Shown here piece after piece: positions 1 to 8,625 of a stretch of 64,000 bases of DNA. The notes under the pieces were generated by a model that was not told the origin of the DNA, did not search any database, and saw nothing but the letters and a program-made list of their open reading frames with translations. The position numbers and the translations under genes were made by a program. Location of the stretch: positions 1,308,821 to 1,372,820 of the forward strand of contig NZ_CP061297.1 of NCBI RefSeq assembly GCF_018687575.1. The letters are read 5' to 3'. The stretch is from Polynucleobacter asymbioticus (GTDB lineage Bacteria; Pseudomonadota; Gammaproteobacteria; Burkholderiales; Burkholderiaceae). The number at the start of each line of letters is the position of its first letter. Within the stretch, counting starts at the first letter, position 1.

Positions 1-444
1 TCCTCAGCCCAGATGAAAGCCTGCTGGACCATGATGGCGAACCTTCCGAACCAAGCCAGAACCGATTTTGATGCCGCTTTTATCAATCAAGAAATCATTA
101 GCTGGATTTGTCAAAATGAGTCCAAGCCAATGCGCCAAGGCAATATGTGGACTATTCATGGCAGTCCTAACTGGAGCCAAGAGAATGTTGAGCTCAGTAA
201 AGAGGATGCCCAAGACCAGATGGTGAAATGCCTGACTGATCTCGGATTGAATTGTCAGGATGCTGAAATCAGTATGCACCGCTGGCGCTATGCAAGTGGC
301 GGCTTAGAAAATCCAATCGGCTTTTTTACGCTGCCAGATATCGGCTTGGGACTTTGTGGGGACTGGCTGAATGGTGGCAGAATCGAAGGTGCTTGGTTAA
401 GCGGTCTCGAATTGGCTTTGAAACTCAAAGAGTTATCGAGCTAA
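1..444 (+). CDS. Renalase-like NAD(P)/FAD-dependent oxidoreductase, C-terminal part (5' end outside window)
   Basis: The reading frame is open from base 1, so the ATG at 13 is internal and the gene starts upstream of the window. The visible 147 residues resemble the end of the COG3380 renalase-like flavoproteins: an early CWTMMA segment (the family's substrate-side strand), a HRWRYA motif in the middle, and near the end GLGLCGDWLNGGRIEGAWLS, the FAD-binding C-terminal motif of amine-oxidase-type flavoproteins (GD.. followed by GA..SG). The N-terminal Rossmann GxGxxG would lie outside the window. It runs convergent with moaE, with one base between the stop codons. Its substrate is not known from sequence. 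Family assignment is fairly sure, exact function is not. Confidence 0.75.
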   Translation, partial: SSAQMKACWTMMANLPNQARTDFDAAFINQEIISWICQNESKPMRQGNMWTIHGSPNWSQENVELSKEDAQDQMVKCLTDLGLNCQDAEISMHRWRYASGGLENPIGFFTLPDIGLGLCGDWLNGGRIEGAWLSGLELALKLKELSS

Positions 445-445
445 A

Positions 446-904
446 TTATTTCCAACGCGCCATTGCGGCGTCATCAGTCACGCGAGCATCCACCCACTTA
501 CTGCCTTCTGGGGTTTCTTCTTTCTTCCAAAATGGCGCCGCAGTTTTCAGGTAGTCCATGATGAACTCGCAAGCAGCGAATGCTTCTCCCCGGTGAGCAC
601 TAGTAACCGCAACTAAGACAATTTGATCTTCCGGCAGAAGCGGGCCCACTCGATGGATCACTAGAGTCTTGTAAAGATCCCAACGGCCTCTAGCTTGTTG
701 GATGATTTCTTCTAGGGATTTTTCTGTCATGCCGGGATAGTGTTCCAGCGTCATACCCTTAACTTGACTACCATCATTCATATCTCGGACGGTACCCACA
801 AAAGTTACTATCGCACCAACACGAGGATCATCCTTGCGTAACGCCTTTACTTCAGCAGTGAGATCAAAGTCTTGCTCTTGAATGCGGATGAAATCGTTCT
901 GCAT
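446..904 (-). CDS. moaE: Molybdopterin synthase catalytic subunit MoaE
   Basis: Large subunit of molybdopterin synthase, which inserts two sulfurs carried by MoaD into cyclic pyranopterin monophosphate. The 152 residues match the usual MoaE length. Visible family motifs are FVGTVRD (35-41), HRVG (84-87), SAHRGEAF (102-109) and KTAAPFWKKE (120-129), the last containing the two lysines (Lys120, Lys127) corresponding to active-site Lys119 and Lys126 of the E. coli enzyme, and a KWVDAR segment near the end. It is the last gene of the minus-strand run moeA-moaD-moaE, one base after moaD, so the pair is probably translationally coupled. Confidence 0.96.
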   Translation of the reverse strand: MQNDFIRIQEQDFDLTAEVKALRKDDPRVGAIVTFVGTVRDMNDGSQVKGMTLEHYPGMTEKSLEEIIQQARGRWDLYKTLVIHRVGPLLPEDQIVLVAVTSAHRGEAFAACEFIMDYLKTAAPFWKKEETPEGSKWVDARVTDDAAMARWK

Positions 905-905
905 C

Positions 906-1163
906 TTATCCGCCAGTAACTGGAGGGAAGAAAGCCACTTCAGCGCCTTCTACTAGCGCAGTAGAGTCGCTCACCATCACTTGATTCAAGGCGCAACGAA
1001 TTACCTTACCACTTGCCAATACTTCAGCCCAAGGATTGCCACGCTGAACAAGATGATCTCTTAAGTCAGCAATCGTTTTAACTTCTGCTGGCGCAGTAAT
1101 AGTCTCACCAGAAAGACCAAGGCCCTCTCTCAAGGAAGCAAAGAATCGTAATTCAAGTTTCAT
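906..1163 (-). CDS. moaD: Molybdopterin synthase sulfur-carrier subunit MoaD
   Basis: Ubiquitin-fold sulfur carrier of 85 residues. It ends in VTGG, the C-terminal double glycine that is adenylated by MoeB and then thiocarboxylated before donating sulfur in the MoaE active site. The beta-grasp N-terminus (LRFFASLREGLG) and the AFFPPVTGG end are typical. It lies between moeA (18-base gap) and moaE (1-base gap) on the minus strand, so the two subunits of one enzyme are made side by side. MoeB is not in the window. Confidence 0.95.
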   Translation of the reverse strand: MKLELRFFASLREGLGLSGETITAPAEVKTIADLRDHLVQRGNPWAEVLASGKVIRCALNQVMVSDSTALVEGAEVAFFPPVTGG

Positions 1164-1181
1164 ATGCGAATCCTAATACGA

Positions 1182-2423
1182 TTAAGAGAGGAGTGCATTA
1201 AATGGAATGTACTTCACCATATCGCCGGCTTTAATTGCTTGTCCCGGAGGGCAATCGAGTAAGCCGTCGCCCCATGAGGCGCTTGTCAGTACGCCAGAGC
1301 TCTGGTTTGGAAATAGATCTAACCCACCCTGCGCATTGATCTTGACTCTCAGAAACTCGTTACGACGATCACCTTTAAGCCAATCAAAGTCGGCTCGCAT
1401 TGGGTAGGACTGTGGCATACCTGCATCCCGCCCTTGTAGCTTCAGAATAAACGGGCGGACAAATAGGAGAAATGTCACAAAACTAGACACTGGATTGCCA
1501 GGGAGTCCAATAAACCAAGTTTCCCCATCCTTACTCTCAGTTGATTTGCGCACAGCACCAAAAGCCAAAGGCTTGCCGGGCTTAATAGCAATCTGCCAAA
1601 GATCCAATCTACCCTCAGCAGTCACTGCAGGCTTAATGTGATCCTCTTCACCAACAGAGACACCACCAGAAGTAATAATCAGATCATGATCCTTACTAGC
1701 CTTGCGAAGCGTTTCTTTGGTTGACTCAAGACTATCGGGAACGATTCCAAAATCAGTGGCCTCACATCCCAAGGATTTAATACAAGCTAACAAAGTATCG
1801 CGATTGGAGTTGTAGATGCCGCCCGGTTTGAGTGGTTCGCCTGGTAGCGAAAGCTCATCACCAGTGAAAAATGCAGCAACTCTCACTTTACGTTTTACAT
1901 TCAGATGCGTTAAGCCAGCAGATGCCGCAACACCTAATTCTTGTGGCCTCAAATAAGTTCCCGCAGTTAGGGCTGTTTTGCCGGCAGTCAGGTCTTCACC
2001 TCTGCGACGGATCCATTGACCTGATGTTGGGGCGATATTGACTTGTACTTGATCAGTTGAACCCTCTGGAATGGCGCAATCTTCTTGCATCACAACCGCA
2101 TCAGCACCCGGAGGAACAGGAGCCCCAGTGAAGATTCTGGCGGCAGTCCCTGGCTCTAGCTGCGTACCCATGGATCCCGCCGGAATACGTTGCGCAATCT
2201 TGAGAGCACTTCCAGGAGTTTGGGTATCTGCAGTACGCACCGCGTAACCATCCATTGAAGTGTTATCGAGCGGAGGCACATCCACCAAGCTATTCACATT
2301 TTCTGCCAGTACACGGCCGAGCGCGGCTTGCATAGCGACCGTCTCACTCTCACCTACAGCCTTTGCATTTGACAGCAGGTGGTCTAAAGCCTGCTGAGCA
2401 GTCAACATCGGAGGCTTAGTCAT
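1182..2423 (-). CDS. moeA: Molybdopterin molybdenumtransferase MoeA, first copy
   Basis: Inserts molybdate into adenylated molybdopterin, releasing AMP. The 413 residues are the normal MoeA length. Motifs include NTSMDGYAVR near residue 55 (active-site Asp of domain III), GAPVPPGADAVVMQE, the MoCF-binding signature SGGVSVGEEDH, KPGKPLAFG and GLPGNPVSS. It is encoded upstream of moaD-moaE on the minus strand, behind thrC (17-base gap). A second, clearly different MoeA lies at 51705-53027; this copy has NTSMDGY where the other has NSAMDGF. Two MoeA paralogues in one genome are common and can serve different cofactor end products, but the sequence does not say which does what. Confidence 0.95.
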   Translation of the reverse strand: MTKPPMLTAQQALDHLLSNAKAVGESETVAMQAALGRVLAENVNSLVDVPPLDNTSMDGYAVRTADTQTPGSALKIAQRIPAGSMGTQLEPGTAARIFTGAPVPPGADAVVMQEDCAIPEGSTDQVQVNIAPTSGQWIRRRGEDLTAGKTALTAGTYLRPQELGVAASAGLTHLNVKRKVRVAAFFTGDELSLPGEPLKPGGIYNSNRDTLLACIKSLGCEATDFGIVPDSLESTKETLRKASKDHDLIITSGGVSVGEEDHIKPAVTAEGRLDLWQIAIKPGKPLAFGAVRKSTESKDGETWFIGLPGNPVSSFVTFLLFVRPFILKLQGRDAGMPQSYPMRADFDWLKGDRRNEFLRVKINAQGGLDLFPNQSSGVLTSASWGDGLLDCPPGQAIKAGDMVKYIPFNALLS

Positions 2424-2440
2424 AGCGCTTAATTTCTGAG

Positions 2441-3883
2441 TTAATTAACGTGGGCAGTTATGAAGCTTTTCACTTGATTGACATCAGCATCGATATTTTC
2501 AACGCGCTGCGGCTTTGACTTGATATCTTTAAATGCTGGCGGGCATTCTGCTGGACGCCCCAATGCCACTTCAATCGTTTCTTCAAATTTAATAGGCAAT
2601 GCAGTTTCCAAAACAATCATCGGAATACCTGCCTGCAAATGCTCACGCGCCACCTTCACACCATCAGCAGTATGCGTATCAATCATCACGCCATACTGCG
2701 AATCAATATTACGAATTGTCTCTAGGCGGTTTTCATGAGTGCTGCGACCAGATTGAAATCCATACTGAGCAATATCTTTAAAGACAGCATCCTTGGAAAT
2801 ATCAAAGCCACCAGCCTCATCTACCTGCTTAAACATCCCGGCAGTTGCCTTACCATCTTTGCCCATCAGATCAAATACAAAGCGCTCAAAGTTACTTGCC
2901 TTAGAGATATCCATAGATGGGCTGGAGGTGTGCAAGGTCTCAGCAGACTTACGTGCACGATACACACCGGTGCGAAAGAACTCGTCGAGAACATCATTCT
3001 CATTCGTAGCGGCAATCAAATGCGCAATTGGTAAGCCCATCATACGGGCAATGTGACCAGCGCAGATATTACCAAAGTTACCTGATGGCACAGTAAAAGA
3101 GACTTTCTCTGCGCTTGATTTGGTTGCCAGCAAATAACCTTGGAAGTAATACACCACCTGAGCCACTACACGACCCCAGTTAATGGAGTTCACGGTGCCA
3201 ATTTGGTGATTCGCTTTATAACTGTGGTCATTGCTGACTGCCTTGACAATATCTTGGCAGTCATCAAATACGCCAGCAACTGCCAGGTTAAAAATATTGG
3301 GGTCTTGCAAAGAATACATTTGTGCAGATTGGAAAGAGCTCATCTTGCCACGTGGTGACAGCATGAACACTTTCACACCCTCTTTGCCACGCATGGCATA
3401 TTCAGCTGCACTACCTGTATCGCCAGAAGTCGCGCCCAAAATATTGAGCTTCTGACCTTGCTTCTTCAAAGCGTATTCAAAGAGATTGCCGAGCAACTGC
3501 ATCGCCATATCTTTGAACGCCAATGTGGGTCCGTTAGACAAACTCAGTAAACCAATGCGTGTACCCTGCTCTTCGCCCAACCAATGTAATGGGGTGATGT
3601 CTTTGGCATTATCTTCAGCACGACCATTGCAATAGACTTGCTCTGTATATGTCTTACGCAGTAAGGCGCGTAAATCTGCCTCAGGAATATCGTCACAATA
3701 GAGACTTAAGACTTCATAAGCGAGATCAGCATAAGACAGGCCACGCCAAGAATCCAGCTGCTCTTTAGTGACTTGCGGGTACTCAGTAGGTAGGTATAGG
3801 CCACCATCTGGCGCCAATCCACCGAGCAGGATTTCTAAAAAGGATTGCTGTGGGCTATTGCCCCGAGTTGATTGGTAACGCAT
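2441..3883 (-). CDS. thrC: Threonine synthase
   Basis: PLP enzyme converting O-phosphohomoserine to threonine, the last step of threonine synthesis. The 480 residues fit the longer bacterial class (E. coli/yeast type) with the N-terminal MRYQSTRG start. The PLP lysine is Lys124 in NGPTLAFKDMAMQ, and the phosphate loop is GATSGDTGSAAEYA. It follows hom on the same strand with a 9-base gap; both enzymes act in the same branch from aspartate semialdehyde, so they are almost certainly one operon. The kinase step (thrB) is not in the window. Confidence 0.97.
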   Translation of the reverse strand: MRYQSTRGNSPQQSFLEILLGGLAPDGGLYLPTEYPQVTKEQLDSWRGLSYADLAYEVLSLYCDDIPEADLRALLRKTYTEQVYCNGRAEDNAKDITPLHWLGEEQGTRIGLLSLSNGPTLAFKDMAMQLLGNLFEYALKKQGQKLNILGATSGDTGSAAEYAMRGKEGVKVFMLSPRGKMSSFQSAQMYSLQDPNIFNLAVAGVFDDCQDIVKAVSNDHSYKANHQIGTVNSINWGRVVAQVVYYFQGYLLATKSSAEKVSFTVPSGNFGNICAGHIARMMGLPIAHLIAATNENDVLDEFFRTGVYRARKSAETLHTSSPSMDISKASNFERFVFDLMGKDGKATAGMFKQVDEAGGFDISKDAVFKDIAQYGFQSGRSTHENRLETIRNIDSQYGVMIDTHTADGVKVAREHLQAGIPMIVLETALPIKFEETIEVALGRPAECPPAFKDIKSKPQRVENIDADVNQVKSFITAHVN

Positions 3884-3892
3884 GTATTTATC

Positions 3893-5203
3893 TTAGGAAA
3901 GATTTTCTAAACGGATCTTCACCACTTCGCCTGCAACCGTTTTCAGATTTTGAATTTCCTGAATTGCTGCCAGCATGTGCTTTTCTTTAGTCTCGTGAGT
4001 CAGTGCAACTAAATCAGTTTGACTTTCACCCTCGTCCGCCTCTTTTTGCAAGAGCGCATCAATGGAGATACTATGCGACGCCAAAATCTTCGTGATATCA
4101 GCCAATACACCTGCCTGATCAGCCACTCGCAAGCGCAGGTAATAACTGGTGGTGATTTCACCCATTGGCAATACGGTGATGTCGCGCACTGCATCAGGCT
4201 GGAATGCTAAATAAGGGACACGGTTCTCAGGGCTTGCGCCCAATAAACGGGTGATATCTACTAAGTCAGCAATGACAGCAGAGGCGGTTGGCTCAGAGCC
4301 TGCACCTTTACCGTAGTAAAGCGTTGTACCAACCGCATCGCCAAATACCTGAACGGCATTCATAGCGCCTTCTACGTTTGCAATAAGACGCTTGGTCGGA
4401 ATCAAGGTTGGGTGCACGCGCAACTCAACACCTGTTGTTGTCTTCTTGGCAATGCCCAACAACTTGATGCGATAACCCAACTGCTCAGCATATTTAATAT
4501 CGATGGCATCTAACTTCGTAATACCTTCAACGTGGGCTTTTTCAAATTGCATTGGGATACCAAATGCAATTGCACTCATGATGGTTGCCTTGTGAGCAGC
4601 GTCTACACCTTCAATATCAAATGTAGGATCCGCTTCTGCGTAACCCAAACGCTGCGCTTCTTTCAAGACGGTCGCAAAGTCCAAACCTTTGTCACGCATC
4701 TCAGAAAGAATGAAATTCGTTGTGCCATTAATAATGCCGGCGATCCACTCAATACGGTTTGCAGTTAAACCTTCGCGAAGTGCTTTGATAATCGGAATAC
4801 CACCAGCAACAGCAGCCTCAAACGCGACCATCACACCCTTTTCGTGGGCAGCTTTAAAAATCTCGTTGCCATGAACGGCAATCAAAGCCTTGTTGGCTGT
4901 CACTACATGCTTACCCGCGGCGATTGCTTCGAGTACTAAATCTTTAGCAATACCGTAACCACCGATCAACTCAACAACGATATCGATTTCAGGATTGCTA
5001 ATTACGGCACGAGCGTCACTCACCACTTGCGCACGGTCTTTTACCAACTCCTTAGCGCGCTCTACATTGAGGTCAGCAACAGTATTGATGCGGATACCAC
5101 GACCAGCGCGACGGGTAATTTCATCCTGGTTGCGCTCGAGAACAGTAAATACACCACCACCTACAGTGCCAATACCTAATAGACCAACTTGAATCGGTTT
5201 CAT
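3893..5203 (-). CDS. hom: Homoserine dehydrogenase (with ACT domain)
   Basis: Reduces aspartate semialdehyde to homoserine with NAD(P)H. The N-terminal Rossmann motif GLLGIGTVGGG (7-17) is followed by the catalytic-domain signature GIINGTTNFILSEM and the AEADPTFDIEG segment. The last roughly 85 residues form an ACT domain (YYLRLRVADQAGVLADITKIL), the usual place for feedback inhibition by threonine. The 436 residues are the standard monofunctional length, without an aspartokinase fusion. Its start overlaps the end of the aminotransferase gene by 4 bases (ATGA type), so translation is coupled. Confidence 0.97.
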   Translation of the reverse strand: MKPIQVGLLGIGTVGGGVFTVLERNQDEITRRAGRGIRINTVADLNVERAKELVKDRAQVVSDARAVISNPEIDIVVELIGGYGIAKDLVLEAIAAGKHVVTANKALIAVHGNEIFKAAHEKGVMVAFEAAVAGGIPIIKALREGLTANRIEWIAGIINGTTNFILSEMRDKGLDFATVLKEAQRLGYAEADPTFDIEGVDAAHKATIMSAIAFGIPMQFEKAHVEGITKLDAIDIKYAEQLGYRIKLLGIAKKTTTGVELRVHPTLIPTKRLIANVEGAMNAVQVFGDAVGTTLYYGKGAGSEPTASAVIADLVDITRLLGASPENRVPYLAFQPDAVRDITVLPMGEITTSYYLRLRVADQAGVLADITKILASHSISIDALLQKEADEGESQTDLVALTHETKEKHMLAAIQEIQNLKTVAGEVVKIRLENLS

Positions 5204-6459
5204 GATGCCTTTGTTGCTGTTGAATTAGCCGCTTTACGACTATGTTTTTGACGATAACGCTCAAGAAAACGTGCAAGGCGGCTGATAGCCTCTTTAAGCA
5301 CATCCTCATGGGGTAAGAACACTACACGGAAGTGGTCCGGCTTGACCCAGTTAAAGCCGGAGCCCTGCACTAACAACACTTTTTCCTCTTTCAAAAGATC
5401 GGCTACAAACTGCTGATCATCTTCGATTGGATACATTTCAGGATCCAGCTTTGGAAATAGGTACAAAGCAGACTTGGGTTTAACGCAAGTCACACCAGGG
5501 ATTTCGGTAATGAGCTTCCAGGCGAGATCGCGTTGCTTCGCCAAACGTCCGCCTTCATTCACCAAATCATTAATACTTTGATAGCCACCCAATGCTGTTT
5601 GAATTGCATACTGACCTGGCACGTTGGCGCACAAACGCATTGAGGACAACATATTGAGACCTTCGATGTAATCTCGAATCATCTCTTTGTCGCCAGAAAC
5701 CACCATCCAGCCAGCACGGTAGCCGCATGAGCGATAGTTCTTAGATAAGCCATTAAAAGTGATAGTGACTACATCGGTAGATAAGGATGCTAAGGAAATA
5801 TGTTTCTCATGGTCATACAACATCTTGTCGTAAATCTCATCAGCAAACAGAATCAATCCATGCTCACGGGCGATGGAAGTTAGCTCTGTGAGCACCTCTT
5901 TGGAATAAATGGCGCCAGTCGGATTGTTGGGGTTAATCACCACAATAGCCTTAGTGCGAGGCGTAATCTTTTTGCGCAAGTCTGCTAAATCAGGCGCCCA
6001 GTCTTTGGACTCGTCGCAGAGGTAGTGAACAGGGGTGCCACCAGACAAACTTACGGCTGCTGTCCACAATGGATAGTCGGGAGCTGGCACCAATACTTCA
6101 TCGCCGTTATTGAGTAATGCGTTCATTGCTAATACGATTAACTCAGAAACGCCATTACCAGTGTAGATGTCATCCAAAGTAACGCCCTGGATGCCTTTTT
6201 CTTGGCAATACTGCATGATGGCCTTGCGAGCTGCAAAAATCCCCTTGGAATCGGAGTACGCTGAGGCATTACCCAAATTACGAATCATGTCTAGCTGAAT
6301 CTCTTCAGGAGGATCAAAACCAAAAACACCCACATTCCCGATGTTTAATTTGATGATTTTGTGACCCTCTTCCTCCATGCGCTGAGCGAGCTCCAGCACG
6401 GGTCCACGAATGTCGTAGCAGACGTGATTGAGTTTTTCGGACTTTAGGATCGGTTTCAC
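5200..6459 (-). CDS. alaA: Alanine transaminase AlaA-type PLP aminotransferase
   Basis: Class I/II aminotransferase of 419 residues, very close to E. coli AlaA along its whole length: CYDIRGPVLELAQRMEEEG at the start, NPNNPTG (176-182), ADEIYDK (206-212), the PLP lysine Lys240 in FNGLSKNYR, and MRLCANVPGQYAIQTALGGYQS. It probably makes alanine from pyruvate and glutamate. It is the first gene of the minus-strand run alaA-hom-thrC-moeA-moaD-moaE, and the 79 bases upstream are shared with the divergent gene at 6539. A short basic Ser/Thr/Lys-rich tail (about 15 residues) extends beyond the E. coli protein. Confidence 0.92.
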   Translation of the reverse strand: MKPILKSEKLNHVCYDIRGPVLELAQRMEEEGHKIIKLNIGNVGVFGFDPPEEIQLDMIRNLGNASAYSDSKGIFAARKAIMQYCQEKGIQGVTLDDIYTGNGVSELIVLAMNALLNNGDEVLVPAPDYPLWTAAVSLSGGTPVHYLCDESKDWAPDLADLRKKITPRTKAIVVINPNNPTGAIYSKEVLTELTSIAREHGLILFADEIYDKMLYDHEKHISLASLSTDVVTITFNGLSKNYRSCGYRAGWMVVSGDKEMIRDYIEGLNMLSSMRLCANVPGQYAIQTALGGYQSINDLVNEGGRLAKQRDLAWKLITEIPGVTCVKPKSALYLFPKLDPEMYPIEDDQQFVADLLKEEKVLLVQGSGFNWVKPDHFRVVFLPHEDVLKEAISRLARFLERYRQKHSRKAANSTATKAS

Positions 6460-6538
6460 AATAAATTAAAGGGTAAGTTCTTGAAAACTAGGAAAAAACA
6501 GCTGGCTATAATCCTCATAATTATGACAGAGAGTCCAC

Positions 6539-6916
6539 GTGAAGCTTCAATCTGACCCCCATTCCGGAGCCAATACGATCACCGGTTACGGTGATGGCTA
6601 CATTGAGATCAATAAGATCCCCTACAGTCACGCCGTTTTATTGAGCTCAGATGGGGAAATACTGGAGTGGGCTGTGAAGTCCTTTGACGAGCTAAGCACA
6701 GCAGATTTCGCCAAAATGGCCTCGCTTAAGCCTGAATTGATCATTATTGGGACCGGTAAACGCCAGCGCTTCCCAAAGCCTGAGCTCTTAAAAACCCTGA
6801 TCGAAGCCAAGCTTGGCTTCGAAGTCATGGATTCCCAAGCTGCTTGTCGCACTTACAACATTCTGGTTGGTGAAGGTCGCCAGGTACTACTCGCCCTGAT
6901 CGTGGAAGCCGTCTGA
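6539..6916 (+). CDS. Mth938-like domain protein (COG3737), function unknown
   Basis: A 125-residue protein of the Mth938/NDUFAF3-like fold family. Typical motifs are GYIEIN near the start, LKPELIIIGTGKRQRFP in the middle, and GFEVMDSQAACRTYNILVGEGRQVLLALI at the end. The biochemical role of the bacterial members is not established; the eukaryotic relative NDUFAF3 is a complex I assembly factor. The start is GTG at 6539, because the nearby ATG at 6523 is out of frame. A TATAAT hexamer sits at 6507-6512. The stop overlaps the start of arnT by one base (TGATG), so this gene opens the arn operon and is translationally coupled to it. Confidence 0.85.
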   Translation: MKLQSDPHSGANTITGYGDGYIEINKIPYSHAVLLSSDGEILEWAVKSFDELSTADFAKMASLKPELIIIGTGKRQRFPKPELLKTLIEAKLGFEVMDSQAACRTYNILVGEGRQVLLALIVEAV

Positions 6917-8610
6917 TGCAGTTTGGTCAAATTCGGCAGTCCAGCGCCCTCAACCCAGCGTCTATTTTGATTCTGGTCCTCATTTATGCCTTGCTGTGGT
7001 TTGGCACCCTCAACTATCGCCACCTCATTCCGTCTGACGAAGGGCGTTACGCCGAGATTGCACGTGAGATGCTTGTCACTGGAGACTGGGTTACTCCCCG
7101 CTACAACGGCTACAAGTATTTTGAAAAACCTCCCTTACAAATTTGGGCTACCGCCACTGCATTTAATCTTTTTGGCATCGGCGACTGGCAGGCGCGCTTG
7201 TGGACTGCACTTACCGGCTTTCTAACAATTGTATTTATTGGGTTTACGGGCGCTCGCGTATATAGCGCAAGGGCAGGCTGGTTAGCTGCAATTGCTTTAG
7301 CATCCAGCCCAATGTGGGTCATTGGTGGGCACATCAACTCACTTGATATGGGGTTATCAGCATTTTTAGTTGCTGCACTCTGCAGTCTTTTATTGGCACA
7401 AACTGCACGCAACTCGAGTGACACCAGAAAATGGATGTGGGCCTGCTGGGCCTTTATGGCCTTAGCTACCTTATCCAAAGGCGTCATCGGGGTTGCTATC
7501 CCCGGTATGGTCTTTGTTGCTTATTCCATTACAGCGTGGGACTGGAAAATCTGGAAACGGCTGCACATTATTAGTGGCACGATTTTGTTTTTAGCAATTA
7601 CTGCACCTTGGTTTGTTCTAGTGGCGCAACGTAATCCAGAGTTTCTAGAGTTCTTCTTTATTCATGAACACCTGCAACGTTTTACGCAAACAGCACACAG
7701 CAGAACGGGCCCGATTTATTTCTTCATCCCACTGCTGCTGCTAGGCTTTTTGCCATGGCTTGCACAAACCCCTGGAGCCCTTGCTCAGGCTTGGCGAGAG
7801 CGTAATCGCGAGTTCTCCAGCGGCTGGTTACTCACCTGCTGGTTTGCCGTCATTATGGGATTTTTTAGTATCTCTCAATCTAAATTACCGGGCTACATCA
7901 TCCCAGTCTTTCCAGCACTGGCAATGCTTGTTGGGCATTGCTTAGATCGCAAATTAGACTCTAGCAATTCACTGGGATTGTCTTGGAAGTTACAAACTCT
8001 CTTCTTTGCAATTTTGGGTGGAGTTGGATTTTTCTTTTTGGATCAGGTTGGAAAGCAAGCCCGGCCTGATGAGATCGAATCCTATGCTCAATACACGTAT
8101 TGGATTATTGCAGCACTCATTGCATTAATTACATTCAGCCTACTGGCGCTCATGCAAAGTAAACGCAATGGCCTGAGCAGCATCATCAGTTTTGCGAGTG
8201 GCTTTTTTCTCTGCGCAATCATCGCCGGCACAGGGCACGAAACTCTCGGCCGCGCAGTGTCTGGTATCGACTTAGTGGAAAAAGTGAAAGCCGGCATCCC
8301 AGAAAAAGTTAATTTTTACTCCATACGAATCCTGGATCACACGGTGCCTTTTTATTTGGGTAGAACCATGATCATGGTGGAGTCTCCAGATGAGCTTGGA
8401 TTTGGTGTGAAACAAGAGCCCCATTTGTGGCTCCCCACCTTTGAGGCCTTTATCGAGCGCTGGAAAGAAGATCAGACAGCTTATGCATTAATGGTTCCAG
8501 AGCAATATATTGAGTTACAGAAACTCAATGTCCCCATGCAAGAAGTGGGTAGAGATTCTCGGCGCGTCATCGTGAAACACCCAGAATCACCAAGCAACTC
8601 GGCACAATAA
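6916..8610 (+). CDS. arnT: ArnT-like lipid A 4-amino-4-deoxy-L-arabinose transferase (GT83/PMT family)
   Basis: Integral membrane glycosyltransferase of 564 residues that moves L-Ara4N from undecaprenyl phosphate to lipid A on the periplasmic side of the inner membrane. The first periplasmic loop carries the family signature SDEGRYAEIAREML with the acidic catalytic residues, followed by TGDWVTPRYNGYKYFEKPPL. Around a dozen hydrophobic segments follow, and the C-terminal part is soluble. It sits in an operon with arnB, arnC, formyltransferase, decarboxylase and arnD genes, which supports the L-Ara4N substrate over other PMT-family donors. No arnE or arnF gene is adjacent. Confidence 0.9.
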   Translation: MQFGQIRQSSALNPASILILVLIYALLWFGTLNYRHLIPSDEGRYAEIAREMLVTGDWVTPRYNGYKYFEKPPLQIWATATAFNLFGIGDWQARLWTALTGFLTIVFIGFTGARVYSARAGWLAAIALASSPMWVIGGHINSLDMGLSAFLVAALCSLLLAQTARNSSDTRKWMWACWAFMALATLSKGVIGVAIPGMVFVAYSITAWDWKIWKRLHIISGTILFLAITAPWFVLVAQRNPEFLEFFFIHEHLQRFTQTAHSRTGPIYFFIPLLLLGFLPWLAQTPGALAQAWRERNREFSSGWLLTCWFAVIMGFFSISQSKLPGYIIPVFPALAMLVGHCLDRKLDSSNSLGLSWKLQTLFFAILGGVGFFFLDQVGKQARPDEIESYAQYTYWIIAALIALITFSLLALMQSKRNGLSSIISFASGFFLCAIIAGTGHETLGRAVSGIDLVEKVKAGIPEKVNFYSIRILDHTVPFYLGRTMIMVESPDELGFGVKQEPHLWLPTFEAFIERWKEDQTAYALMVPEQYIELQKLNVPMQEVGRDSRRVIVKHPESPSNSAQ

Positions 8611-8625
8611 ATACCTAAGGCCACT

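Noticed and set aside
354..554. 66-codon plus-strand frame over moaE
   Set aside because: Overlaps the end of the flavoprotein gene and the 3' part of moaE in antisense; no motif, no start signal.
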